Notes under the pieces: model-generated
The model's database searches: none
What the model was told of the DNA's origin: nothing
The model's input: the letters and a program-made list of their open reading frames with translations, nothing else
In this document: piece after piece, positions 35,824 through 45,647 of the stretch
Layout: each line of letters begins with the position of its first letter
Numbering within the stretch: position 1 is the stretch's first letter
Position numbers and translations under genes: made by a program
Assembly (NCBI GenBank): GCA_963739335.1
Contig: CAVUAC010000036.1
Span: forward strand, 28,152-92,151
Reading direction: 5' to 3'
Source of the DNA: UBA9647 sp963739335
Lineage (GTDB): Bacteria; Bacteroidota; Ignavibacteria; UBA10030
Length of the DNA stretch: 64,000 bases

Positions 35824-36083
35824 CACTCAGATACCTTTATCTTTGAGTGGTGGCAGACGTTCCCTGAGTCTGTTACGCCTTTCCTCAACCGAGGGGCGCG
35901 TAGGTCGGTCGCATTTGCCTGATCAACTCAGTCGTTGCTCGAAAGAGCGACGAAGATCGACGAAACGCCTGAAGGTGTATGACTGAAGGAAACGCCAGTG
36001 CGGTTGGCTCGGAGATAGCTGCTCACCTGAGACGTGAGAGAGTGCCTTGGGTTAACCGCACGAAACTGCTGAGTAGCAACTCA
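35824..36083. ncRNA. Possible structured RNA of unknown family
   Basis: At least five hairpins follow each other. They are CACTCAGATA with TATCT/TGAGTG (35824-35849); a 9-bp stem closed by a GAAA tetraloop (35932-35953); GTGCGGTT with AACCGCAC (35998-36061) enclosing CTCAC-N7-GTGAG; and TGAGT-AGCA-ACTCA (36070-36083). No known RNA family is recognised and the strand is undetermined. The segment is GC-richer than the cassette region next to it. Confidence 0.35.
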
Positions 36084-36182
36084 TCAGGCAAAAATATGTG
36101 TCGACCAAATTGTTGAATGACTTGCCAGTTCTTCGACACTTTCAGCCCATAAGCAAACCTGTGGTATTCAGTTTTTGTAGTT

Positions 36183-36270
36183 GGGCCCTTAGCTCCCGCC
36201 TGCGTCCTGAGAAACGGACTTCCGCCAAACGGATGGCGGACAGGTCGGCGGACGGGCAGTTGGTTAGAGC
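36183..36270 (+). pseudogene. tRNA 5'-half remnant interrupted by a 62-base palindromic insertion
   Basis: GGGCCCTTAGCTC (36183-36195) and AGTTGGTTAGAGC (36258-36270) are identical to the first 26 bases of the intact tRNA 65 bases downstream, but are split by 62 bases. The insert contains CCGCC-N8-GGCGG followed by ACAG, the same small palindrome found in the loops of repeat family 1. After position 36270 the similarity to the tRNA ends. Confidence 0.75.
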
Positions 36271-36334
36271 ACCAGGTTCTTTCAACCACAAATCGGAAAT
36301 CGCCAATCGTCAATTACATCGCTTACACATGTTC

Positions 36335-36408
36335 GGGCCCTTAGCTCAGTTGGTTAGAGCAGCAGACTCATAATCTGCGGGTCGCTGGTTCGAGTCCAGC
36401 AGGGCCCA
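36335..36408 (+). tRNA. tRNA-Ile2 (anticodon CAT)
   Basis: A well-formed cloverleaf: acceptor GGGCCCT with AGGGCCC, D arm GCTC/GAGC, anticodon arm GCAGA-CTCATAA-TCTGC, T arm GCTGG-TTCGAGT-CCAGC, discriminator A, no CCA encoded. The C4-G69, C5-G68 and C6-G67 pairs used by TilS are present, and the molecule closely resembles tRNA-Ile2 of other bacteria. It is thus the likely substrate of the tilS product encoded at 10-11.5 kb. Confidence 0.88.
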
Positions 36409-36530
36409 CTTCTGGCGCAGCATCGGAGCGCCCCCCAGCTCGATCTGTCGCCAGTCATAGGCAATGAGTGAGTAGTCTGACCCTCCGTCGGGGTCGAATT
36501 TCGTGACCTTCCTTCCACCTGAAATCGCGC

Positions 36531-38145
36531 ATGAACAGTTTTCCAACTGAGTATTCTCCAAGAACTGCCCGACTGTGTGGGATTGTGCTCTTCGCGATCT
36601 GTGTCGTCATGTTCGGCTTGATGTCCTACGGCGGAGTCCGCTCTCCGGACAGTGAAGTTGTTTTTCGTGTGGCGGAATCTCTCGCCCAAAAAGGCTCGTT
36701 CGCTCTGGAAGGAGACCTGGAGGATTGGCCGGAATTTGGTGTGGCTTATGGAAGAGGAGCAAAGCTCTATGCTATCTTTGGTCCTCTTGAATCCATCATC
36801 TTGGCTCCGATCGTCAAAGTCGGAGACCTCATCAATGAGACTGGATGGTACAAGCCGCTGGCCCCGAAGTTGCCGGTGAGTCAGATGGTTCAAGGGGGGC
36901 TCATCAATTACATAATGAACGAGCCGCCGAAGGATCCAAGACCGCACGCACTGCGAATGCTGGCGGCATTCTACAACGTGATCATCAGCGCCCTGGGCGT
37001 GTTTGTCTTCTGGAAAATCCTCCTGCTTCTCACGCGGTCAATTCCCGCGAGTTTCCTCGTATCCCTCATCTACGCCCTTGGTACGCTCGCCTGGTCGTAT
37101 GCGGGGACCTTCTTCAGCGAGCCGCTGGCAACGCTTCTTGTGTTGTCCTCGTTCTTCTACATGGTCCGATCGGACGGCGAGCACGTGGGTGCGGTCGGGC
37201 TGCGAAGATATCGTTCGGTCTTCCTCAGCGGCATATGGATGGGACTCGCCGATCGCGTCCCACATCACGGCCATCCTCTTCGTCCCGTTTTTCGCATGGT
37301 AATTGTTCTTGCAGCGCGACGCTGATCCATCCACATTGCTCAACCGGATGGAGCGACTAAGCGTTTTTGTTTTGGGAGTCTCGATTCTGATGTTCCTGCT
37401 CGGATGGTACAACTATGCCCGGTTCGGGAATTTCTTTGAGACTGGCCGGAGTGTGAGCGTATTCGGAGGGGAGAATCTTGGGTATGGGACGTTCGTTCTG
37501 CCTTTCGTCGGATTGTTCGGGTTGATATTCGGAGCCGGCAAGGGTTTGGCGTTTTTCTCGCCGGCGTTGATCATTGGAGCGTTCTTGTGGAAGGATTTCC
37601 TTCGTGAGCACAAGAAGCTCTTTTGGGCGATTGCAGCTGCCGTGTTGTTCCGGATTCTCTTCATCGCTTCGAGAAGTGACTGGCACGCAGGATTCTGCAT
37701 GGGACCGCGCTATCTCGTCATGATCATCCCATTTTTTCTGATTCCGCTGGCATTCTGGCTGAAGAGACAAGAACCGACTCGTTTTGACGCAGCGTTCGGA
37801 CTCGTGTCCGTCCTCGGATTCCTCGTCGCGGTTGAGCAGCTCTTCTTCTGTTTGATGGAGCCTTTTTCGTTTCTTCACCTCCTCAAATGGAGATCGTTAG
37901 AGGTGGGAGTGGACGTTTTCCAGAACAGTGCCTTATACCTTGACTGGCAGTACTCGCCGTTTCTCTATGTGGGCCAGATGAGAATCTCCCCATTCCTCCT
38001 CCGATTCTCCGGCCTTTCCCTCGGACAGCTCATGTTGGTGGGAACTGGTGTGCTTCTCTTCTTATTCACGATGACGCACCTGGCGATGAGGAGACTGCCA
38101 CGAGCAAGCCGAACTGAGAGTGCATCTCAAACGCTCATACGGTGA
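36531..38145 (+). CDS. GT-C family membrane glycosyltransferase, reading frame broken and one in-frame stop
   Basis: A polytopic protein of about 537 residues with GT-C layout: the first loop has an acidic motif SPDSEVVFRVAESLAQKG and a later SEPLATLL helix. The frame breaks at GATC 37251-37254; removing one base joins MGLA to IASHITAILFVPFFAW. In that frame a TAA (37300-37302) stands where WYLFLQ would be expected, so there is also a nonsense codon or a further error. The rest, from LFLQRDADPSTLL to 38145, is a normal membrane protein half. It lies after the tRNA and before the pilus operon. Confidence 0.7.
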
Positions 38146-38356
38146 GAATAGGTCGGAAAAAAAGACCGCGACGGTCATTTTTACATAGTGGCGAAGTCGG
38201 ATAGACGCTCAGCCGACTGATTTTCCGGCCCGATTTCGTGAGATCCACGTCTGCGGCTCTTGGGCACAGATATTGAACGACAACACCCAGAATCCAGAAA
38301 CGGAGCCAGTAATCCTGGAAGTTCTCATTCATCAATTCAATTAAGGAGGTAACATT
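38146..38356. promoter_or_regulatory. Leader region of the pilus-like operon
   Basis: About 210 bases without a gene, ending in a very strong ribosome site AAGGAGG eight bases before the pilin-like ATG. It probably carries the operon promoter; no clear -10/-35 pair is singled out. Confidence 0.45.
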
Positions 38357-38746
38357 ATGGGACAACAGCAACTTCTGCTCATCATCTTGGGCGTCATCAT
38401 CGTCGGTATCGCCATAGCAGTCGGTTTGAGCCTCTTCAGCGCTCAAAGCGTCCAGTCGAACCGTGACGCAATCATCAACGACCTGAACAACCTCGCTGCT
38501 CAGGCCTATCAGTATCGGATTCGTCCGACCTCAATGGGCGGTGGCCAGGGTGATTACTCATTGTTCACCATTCCACAAAAGATGAGGACGAACGAGAACG
38601 CGAATTACTCGATTTCAGGTACCCCGAGCGCGAGCTCTATCACCTTCCTAGCAACTTCTGCCCAGAATACGACGAACACCATTACGGTGACGATCAACAG
38701 CGATGGTCGGCTGGGGAACTGGACATACGGCGGAGACTTCCAGTAG
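38357..38746 (+). CDS. Small pilin-like protein with hydrophobic N-terminus
   Basis: A protein of 129 residues whose N-terminus MGQQQLLLIILGVIIVGIA (then IAVGLSLF) is a single long hydrophobic helix, as in type IV pilins. A Gly at position 2 could be a processing site, but the usual FTLIE motif with Glu at +5 is missing. The mature part contains Ser/Thr/Asn-rich strands ending GNWTYGGDFQ. The AAGGAGG ribosome site suggests very high expression, as for a major structural subunit. It is followed by a strong terminator and then the pilC gene, which fits an abundant pilin transcript with partial read-through. Confidence 0.6.
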   Translation: MGQQQLLLIILGVIIVGIAIAVGLSLFSAQSVQSNRDAIINDLNNLAAQAYQYRIRPTSMGGGQGDYSLFTIPQKMRTNENANYSISGTPSASSITFLATSAQNTTNTITVTINSDGRLGNWTYGGDFQ

Positions 38747-38781
38747 GCCGTTGTTCTACCCAGAAACGCGTTGCATACTAC

Positions 38782-38815
38782 AAAGACATCCTGCTTCGGC
38801 GGGATGTCTTTTTTT
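38782..38815 (+). terminator. Strong terminator after the pilin-like gene
   Basis: AAAGACATCCTGC pairs with GCGGGATGTCTTT closed by a TTCG tetraloop, followed by seven T residues. It would cut most transcripts after the pilin-like gene. Confidence 0.9.
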
Positions 38816-38951
38816 GTGGTATCTGACGATAGATTGTGCTCGCTCCCCGTGTTTTTCCCTTGCTTGACACAGTCGACGAAATATCGTATAATCTGATATG
38901 TTTCGTTGCCAATTGCTCGTTTTACAGTTGACAATCTCCTAGAGGAATGCT

Positions 38952-40332
38952 ATGGCTGATTACAAGATTGAGGGCTTGACCGTCGCTGGCCGGCCGGTCT
39001 CGGGCATGATTAGCGCTGACAATGTGAAGGATGCCAAGCAGAAAGCTTCTTTGATGGCTGTAGAAAAGAAGTTCAAGCTTACTGGTGTCTATGAGCGTGT
39101 GACGTGGCTGTACCGGGTGCAGAAGGGAACGGACAAGCCGATCGATGGCGAGCAGAAGGCGTACACAAAGGATGAGGTCAAGCAAGCCCTTGAGAAGATG
39201 GGCTACAGGGTCCTTTACGTACGTAAGAAGCTCTTTGGGAACAAGCAGCGCGCGGCGCCGGCGGTGGATATAATCACGTTCGTTCGTATGAGCGCCGACC
39301 TCATGAGGCAGAAACTGCCGTTCAATGAGATCCTCATATTGCTCATGAACGATATTGGAAATCCAGCTCTACGCGATGCGGTCAAAGAGATCAATAGCGA
39401 GCTGAAGCAAGGCAAAGACAGCGAGAAGGTGTTTCTGAAACAAGCTCCGGTCTTCGGGAAATTCACCGCGAACATGTTAGGGCTGGCATCAAAGAGCGGT
39501 AATATGACCGAGATCTATGAGAGCACGGCGAAGTTTCTGGAGCGCAACGCACAGTTCAAGCGGAATCTCAAGAGCGCGCTCGATCATGCCGTTGGTCACG
39601 TTGTTTATTCTGTTCCTTGCTGTGCTGTTCTACGTTGGATATATTTTCCCGGCGACGGCGGAAATGTTCGAGAAGTTCAAAATCGAGCTCCCGCCGATGA
39701 CGAAGGCCACGTTGGCCTTCAGCCGCTGGTTGACGGCCAATTTCGTACCCTTGATGATCGCGATCTTTGTTCCGATCGCACTGTTTGCGCGATTCATGAC
39801 GACGGAGAGAGGAAAATTTCTGCTCGACAAGTCGATCATCAAAGTGCCCATCGTCGGTCCTCTGCTTCACAAGACAGCGATTGAAATCTACTGCCGCGTG
39901 TTCTATGCACTTTACAGCGGTGCGGGCGAAAACATCGATGTTATCCGCATGGCAGCTGAGGCGTGCGGCAACAAATATATGGAGCATCAGATCAAAACGA
40001 TCGCGATACCGATGATGCTCGAAAAAGGAAAGGGATTGACCGAAGCATTCCAGGCAACTGGAGTCTTCACGCAGACGGCCATTTCTCGCTTCAATTCAGG
40101 AGCTGAAACGGGCACGGTGAAGAACGTGGCGATCCAGCTCGCCGAGTACTATGAAAAGGAGACGACCTACAAACTGGCGAACGCGATCGAAGCTATCCAG
40201 CTGTCTGTTTCCATGATCATCATGCTCGTGCTCACGGCGCTGACGCTCGTCTCATCCGAGACGGCAACGATTCGTCCGAAAGCGCCGGGACAGATCATTC
40301 TTTATCTGATGTACTACTTCGGTTTGAATTAG
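38952..40332 (+). CDS. pilC: PilC/GspF-type inner-membrane platform protein, reading frame broken
   Basis: PilC organises pilus assembly in the inner membrane. The N-terminal cytoplasmic half has VDIITFVRMSADLMRQKLPF and the first GspF domain; the second half has membrane helices and a second GspF domain with FYALYSGAGENIDVIRMAAEA (read in parts) and SRFNSGAETGTVKNVA. The frame breaks at GATC 39582-39585: one base removed joins KSAL to IMPLVTLFILFLAV. An unusual N-terminal extension of about 90 residues (ADYKIEGLTVAGRPVSG) resembles the small domain often found at the start of PilC and GspF proteins. Confidence 0.85.
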
Positions 40333-40395
40333 TGCCTGCCGAGCCCTCGTGTGGTCGATGCGGCGGTGGATGTGGAGTAGAAGGAGAGTTCATCT

Positions 40396-42193
40396 ATGCC
40401 AGAAATAGATATAACTGATAAGATCGGTTATACTCTCTTGAAGAAGGGTATCATCGACTTCGAGACCCTCGAGAAGTCGTTGAAAATGAAGGATTCCGAG
40501 GACAACAAGAAGAACCGCAAGAATCTCGGCCAAATCCTTGTCTCTGAATTCGGTGCTGACCACGATGCTGTCTTCCGTGAGGTCGCCAACCTCTACGCGT
40601 TCCGGGAAATTTACCTCGCCGATGAAAAAGTCGAAGATGCGCGCATCGCGTTCGTCAAGAAGCTGGTCGACGGTTTGCCTGAACAGCAACGGGACATGAT
40701 GGTCCAGTCGAAAATGCTCCCGTTCAAGTACGATGAGCGCCAACCGGATAAACTTGTGATCGTCGCGGCCGATCCGACGGATCGAAATTTGCCGGTGGTC
40801 GCCCGGAGCTTCAACGTCAAGAAGTACGAGATCTGCTATGTCCGTCTTAAGGACCTGCAGCGGCTCATGGAGAAGGTTGTCCCCGCCCAAAACGAATTCC
40901 TGAAGCTCCTCCAGCAGGATGAAGAAATCAAGGTCGACGATGGATCGGCATCTGGAGACGAGAGTGTGGACGAACAGGCTCTCGAAGCTGAGATCAGCAA
41001 AAGCGCTCTTGTCAACCTGTTCGAGGGGTGCCTGGTTGAAGCAGTTCGGCGGGGAGTCAGCGACGTTCACATCCTGCCATCTGAGGGGAACAAGACGTAC
41101 TTCTATGTTCCGTGTCGATGGTAATCTCCAAGCCTGGCATTGCCAGGAAAACACGATGCCAGAAGCTATTATGGCCGTTGTCAAGGACAGGACCAAGAAT
41201 GTCGATCGGTTCGAGCGCGAGATGACCCAGGATGGGTTCATTCAGCGTGTGATTGACGGGCATCAACTCCGATTCCGTGTCTCCATCATGCCGATCGTGA
41301 CGACGGAATTCAAGAACAAGTTCGAAAGCTGTGTCATCCGTGTCCTCGATGATCGAAAGGTTATCACCGACCTCGAGAAGCTCGGTCTGCAGGGACCTGC
41401 TCGCAATCTCTTCTACAAGGCGATCTCGAAGCCACAAGGCATTATCATTCTCACTGGCCCGACAGGATCCGGCAAATCCACAACACTGATCGCAGCCCTG
41501 TACCAAGTGATCGATCCCACTGTCAACGTGCTCACGATCGAAGAGCCTGTGGAATACATCATCAAGGGAGCACGTCAGCTAAAGATTGGTCCGAAGATGG
41601 GATTCGAGCAATCCATCCGGGGTATTCTGCGTCACGATCCTGATATCGTGCTCGTTGGTGAAATGCGCGACAAGATAACAGCCGAAACGGCTATCAAGCT
41701 GGCAAACACGGGTCACCTGGTGTTCTCGACGCTTCACACGAACGATGCCCCCGGCGCTGTTGCCCGCTTGTACAAGATGGGGATCGAGCCGTTCCTTATT
41801 GCCTATGCCATCAATATCATAGTTGCACAGCGTCTCATTCGAACCCTCTGTAAAATCTGCAAGGAGCCGATTGAAGCGAGTGAGATGGAGGACTTGCTGA
41901 AATTTGGATTCAGCGAGGAGGAACTGAGGACTCACACCATTTACAGGGCCGTAGGATGCGAGAAATGCAACGGTGGCTACAAGGGGCGGGCTGCTATTCA
42001 CGAGGCTCTCTTCTTCAGCAAGGAAATCAGGAACATCATTCTCAATGCAGGTGAAAAAGTCGACGAAAGCAAAATCCGTGACCAGGCGGCGAAAGATGGT
42101 ATGTGGACCCTTCGGCGTTCAGGCATGGAGCGTATGATGGAGGGTACAACAACTCTCGAAGAGGTTATCTCGACGACAGTTGAAGACGAATGA
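40396..42193 (+). CDS. pilB: PilB/GspE-type assembly ATPase, reading frame broken
   Basis: The hexameric ATPase that drives pilus extension. An N-terminal GspE_N-like domain (residues 1-160) is followed by the ATPase core: Walker A GPTGSGKST near 354, the Asp box IEEPVEY, Walker B region HDPDIVLVGEMRD, the His box GHLVFSTLHTND, and a tetracysteine zinc site CKIC...CEKC near 490-525. The frame breaks at or just after GTAC 41097-41100, joining the region DVHILPSEGNKT to MFRVDGNLQ. Length about 598 residues is normal for the family. Confidence 0.9.
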
Positions 42194-42231
42194 GTTGTAG
42201 CTTTCCGGGTCCAAACCGATGTTCATTTGCC

Positions 42232-42263
42232 GAGGCACTCACGTTATGAGTGCCTCTTTTTTT
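42232..42263 (+). terminator. Rho-independent terminator after pilB
   Basis: GAGGCACTC and GAGTGCCTC enclose seven bases and are followed by a run of eight T residues. It separates the pilC-pilB part from the pilT-secretin part of the cluster. Confidence 0.9.
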
Positions 42264-42661
42264 GGCATGCGAACCCAATCCCCCCAATCATTCTCCAGAA
42301 CGCGGTTTTGCTTCCTGCCCCCCGTCACGCTTGTTGCCCGTCACAACACTTTTCAGCGCAAGGTCTTACATAGAACAGTTGGGTGAGGTGTGCCCAATTA
42401 TTGGGGCTTTGTGGATTCGGGGAGGTCGGTAGCCCCCGCGAGGGTGTTTTTGCCCAAAACCGCGAAAAATGGGCAATTCGCTCAAGACAGAGAGAAGTCC
42501 CTGTGTCAGAACGATATGTGGGAAGCGTTAAAAATTCCTCTTTAACAGAGTTGCATTTTCGTTTGGAGTTTCTTATTTTCACAGCAATGGGGGAACACCG
42601 CACGTCCATATACTCTCCACAGGTCTAGGATAGCCTAAGTCATAACGTTGAACGCACAACA
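42264..42661. promoter_or_regulatory. Leader of the second pilus transcript
   Basis: Nearly 400 bases without a gene. It has two small inverted pairs, GCCC..GGGGC near 42400-42415 and TTGCCC..GGGCAA near 42450-42476, and an AT-rich part near 42525-42585 that suits a promoter. I recognise no riboswitch. Confidence 0.4.
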
Positions 42662-43978
42662 ATGACGATTCCAGCTCAAAACCCGGCCACCACAAGGCCT
42701 CAAACTGCTGAACAAGCGCCGTCGCTCCTTGGGCCAGAACCACCATTTGTCGTCGAAGCACGAAGATTGCTGAAGGAGTTTGCCACGCAGCTTCCGTCGA
42801 CTGTCACGGGACTTGAGCGCCAGATGATGATTGGCGATGTCCTGGGACGAATGGACGAAGCCGACAAACAGAAGCTTCGGGCATTGTTGAACTTCTTTCT
42901 AATGCGGATGCTCACGATCAACGCGTCAGATATCGACATGGGTGGTTACGGAACCCAGGGACTGATTTGGTATCGGGTTTATGGTTCCAAGAAGCCCGAC
43001 AAAACGCTGGGCCAGTACATCCCGGATGAAATGAACTACCTGATTCAGAGCGTCCTGGGCGAGAGGCAGCGGACGTTCTTGTACGAAAACCGTAACCTCG
43101 ATTTCTCTCACATGTTGTATCTGGAGAATGGGGAATTCAGAAGGTTCCGTGCCGATGCGTATTTTGATCTTGATCAACTCGCCCTCAACATGCGAGCGAT
43201 CAACAACACGGTGCGTCCGTACAAGGGTCTCGAACTTCATCAGAGCGTCACGCGCGTGCTGAGTTTGGCAGGGACGAAAGAAGGGCTTTGCCTCGTTACC
43301 GGTATCACGGGCTCAGGGAAGAGCACAACGCTCGATTCAATCATTGATGCGAACAATCATGCTGTCGATGCGCACATCGTCATCATCGCCTCTCCTATTG
43401 AGTATGTTCATAGGTCTGACCGGTGCATCATACGCCACCGCGAAGTGGGTCGAGATGTTTTGTCGTTCAAGGACGGTGCGATTCAGGCGTTGCGCCAGGA
43501 TCCGGATATCATTATGATCGGCGAGTTGCGCGATCCGGAGACGATCATGACGGCTCTGGAAATCACGGACTCCGGTCACAAGGTTTACTCCACTCTGCAC
43601 ACAGCTTCAGCAGTTGAGAGTATCGACAGGATCATCGGTGAGACTCCGCCTATCGAGCAGGAGCGGGTTCGGAACCGGCTTGCCGACACGCTGCGATGCG
43701 TCTTATCTCAGAAGCTTGTTCCCAGTCTCGACGGAAAGCGGGTTCTTGCGAAGGAAGTCATGCTTGGCGTGCCATCCGTCCGCGCTGCGATCAAGAACAA
43801 CAACACTGGCGAGATCTACCAGATGATCACGGAAGGGCTCGACCAGGGGATGATCACGATGGAACAGGATCTCCGAAGGCTGTATTTGCAGAAGAAGATC
43901 TCATTGGAAAGTGCAATCAACTTTGCGAACAACAAGCGCCGCATACAGCAGCTGCTCCAGGTAAATCCGACAGAGTAG
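42662..43978 (+). CDS. pilT: PilT-like retraction/assembly ATPase
   Basis: A second secretion-type ATPase of 438 residues, intact. The PilT-like N-terminal domain (MLTINASDIDMGGYGTQG) precedes Walker A GITGSGKST near 217, the Asp box ASPIEYVH, HREVGRDVLSFKDGAIQALRQ and Walker B IMIGELRDPETI, and the His box GHKVYSTLHTASAVESIDRI (each read separately). It lacks the tetracysteine zinc site of PilB, which fits a retraction motor. An N-terminal extension of about 60 residues is longer than usual for PilT. Confidence 0.88.
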   Translation: MTIPAQNPATTRPQTAEQAPSLLGPEPPFVVEARRLLKEFATQLPSTVTGLERQMMIGDVLGRMDEADKQKLRALLNFFLMRMLTINASDIDMGGYGTQGLIWYRVYGSKKPDKTLGQYIPDEMNYLIQSVLGERQRTFLYENRNLDFSHMLYLENGEFRRFRADAYFDLDQLALNMRAINNTVRPYKGLELHQSVTRVLSLAGTKEGLCLVTGITGSGKSTTLDSIIDANNHAVDAHIVIIASPIEYVHRSDRCIIRHREVGRDVLSFKDGAIQALRQDPDIIMIGELRDPETIMTALEITDSGHKVYSTLHTASAVESIDRIIGETPPIEQERVRNRLADTLRCVLSQKLVPSLDGKRVLAKEVMLGVPSVRAAIKNNNTGEIYQMITEGLDQGMITMEQDLRRLYLQKKISLESAINFANNKRRIQQLLQVNPTE

Positions 43979-44044
43979 GCGGCGTGAGAATTTCACCGAA
44001 CACCATCATCAACGAACTACTAACAAATAGGGGCAAAGCTCGAA

Positions 44045-45641
44045 ATGCCATACCAGCCTGGTCAAGGCAAAACTGCGGTTGCGTTGTTCGTCGACGGTCT
44101 GGAGCTGAAGTTCGTCCAGCTGTCGTTGAAAAAGGACAAGGTGATGTTGCGGGACTACAAGACGGTGGCGCTGGTCCAGAAGTTCGAAGAAAAAGGGGGC
44201 GGTGTTTCGGAAGGCGAAGCTGCGATGGAGGATCTGGCATCAGCGGAAGCGTTTGCTGAGCCGACGATGCCTGCTGAAATGACGGAACGCGAAGGGCAGA
44301 ACAACGCCGCTGTTCTCCTCAGTGTCCTGACGGACCTTCCGTCCTCCAAATACACCCTTTCCTACGCGCTCAGCGAGCCCGCTGTTACGTACCAAGAGTT
44401 TGAAAGCGATTCCGGCCTCAAGGGTTCCAAGCTCAAGAAACACATTGCCCAAGAGCTGTCCACGATGCGTTCATCGGCACCGGTTCTGGATGCCCTCGAT
44501 TTTATCCCGACTGCCCAAGGAGGCCTTCTCAGCGTCGTCCGAGAAAACGGGATGCAACTGTACGCCTTGCTCGATGAGATCAAGCCCTTCATCGGAAACA
44601 GGATTCCCAAGATCCAGCTGATTGACAGCGCTGATACGGCTCTCATTGGGCTTGTGCGAAGTTGCTACGAGCTGCAGGATGAGGAAGTCTCCGTTTTGGT
44701 CTATGTCGGGAACGACTTCAGCCGGCTGATCTTTATGCAGGGCAAGAACTATCTGCACTTTGCTCCGATCATTAGCGAAGGGTACGGATCGTCGAACATC
44801 GAGAACACCATTTACAGCCGTATCCTGTTGGAGCAGGACAATATCGCTCTCACGCGCATCGACCGGATTATCCTCTGCGGGGAGAGCCACAAGGTCAACC
44901 TCCGGGAATCCCTCGCGCCGCAGTTCTCGAGCGCCTCGGTCGAGTACCTTGCAGACTCCTGACCTCGATCTGAGCGTCTATGAGGGTCTGGTCGGGGAAG
45001 CGGTTTCGGAATATGCGATTCCGATCGCCACCGCCTGGCGTGCCCTTATTCCGAAGAGGGGGGGCTTGTATGATTTGAATCTCTGCCCGATCATCATCAC
45101 TGAGGGACAGAAGGCGTTCAAGCTTGCGTGGCATGGTTGGCTCCTGGCGCTGATGATGATCGGCTCCATCGTATTCTTTTACACCTCCATTCAGACGAGG
45201 AATGCCGAGATCAAGCACCAGAAAGAATTGCTCACGCGGAAGCAAGATGAGCTCGCGGGTCTTGAAGTGCTGCGCACGCGTCGTCAGGCGCTCAGTGGGG
45301 ACATTGAGAGATACGCGAAAGCTGCCTCGGTGTATGACAGTGTTGCCCCGGGCAGTGACCGTTGGAGTCGCGTGCTGCACTACGTCTCGAACAGCGTTGA
45401 GGATCTGAACTCTCTGTGGATCTGGAAGCTTACACGTGATGACCAGATTCCGGGGGCCCTGAGGATCAGTGGGAAATCGATCTACCGAACTCGGATTTCT
45501 CGTCTGGCGAATCTCTTCGAGAAAGCGACATTGAAGACGGTCAAGACGGTTGTGATCCGTGACAAGGTGGTGTATGATTTCGACTTGATCGTTGAACAGG
45601 TTGATAAGAGTGATCTTGTGTCATCCACTAGAGCACGGTGA
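44045..45641 (+). CDS. PilM-PilN fusion-like alignment protein, reading frame broken
   Basis: The first part (about 300 residues) follows the actin-like PilM layout: AVALFVDGLELKFVQLSL, a central IQLIDSADTALIGLVRS and VLVYVGNDFSRLIFM. After the break at GTAC 44943-44946 the frame continues LQTPDLDLSVYEGLVGEA, completing PilM, and then a membrane helix WLLALMMIGSIVFFY, a coiled coil (ELLTRKQDELAGLEVLRTRR) and a PilN-like ferredoxin-fold end. In most bacteria PilM (cytoplasm) and PilN (membrane) are separate proteins; here one chain seems to span both. About 532 residues. The next gene starts six bases later. Confidence 0.75.
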
Positions 45642-45647
45642 GACACT

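Larger units (their letters stand above)
35578..36334. other. 757-bp noncoding region: repeat, structured segment, tRNA remnant
   Basis: No protein-coding gene is convincing here. The region contains the right inverted box, the right direct repeat, a hairpin-rich segment (35824-36083) and an interrupted tRNA copy (36183-36270), annotated separately. Around 36280-36310 the word AATCG recurs every seven bases. Confidence 0.55.

Noticed and set aside
35800..36083. tmRNA, 6S RNA, RNase P RNA or SRP RNA in the structured segment
   Set aside because: None of the conserved sequence blocks of these RNAs could be found on either strand.
36049..36098. A hammerhead-like CTGATGA word on the - strand of the structured segment
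   Set aside because: The required GAAA after a stem II and the cleavage-site arrangement are not present.
24768..36300. A CRISPR array among the short repeats
   Set aside because: The repeats are palindromic, irregularly spaced, of several families, and have no regular unique spacers or cas genes.
42264..42661. A cyclic-di-GMP riboswitch upstream of the pilT-like gene
   Set aside because: The location would suit one, but the conserved core of the GEMM fold is not seen.
4144..45641. Programmed frameshifting as an explanation of the many frame breaks
   Set aside because: The sites share no slippery sequence or downstream structure, occur in unrelated genes, and the common factor is a GATC or GTAC tetramer, which fits a data artefact better.
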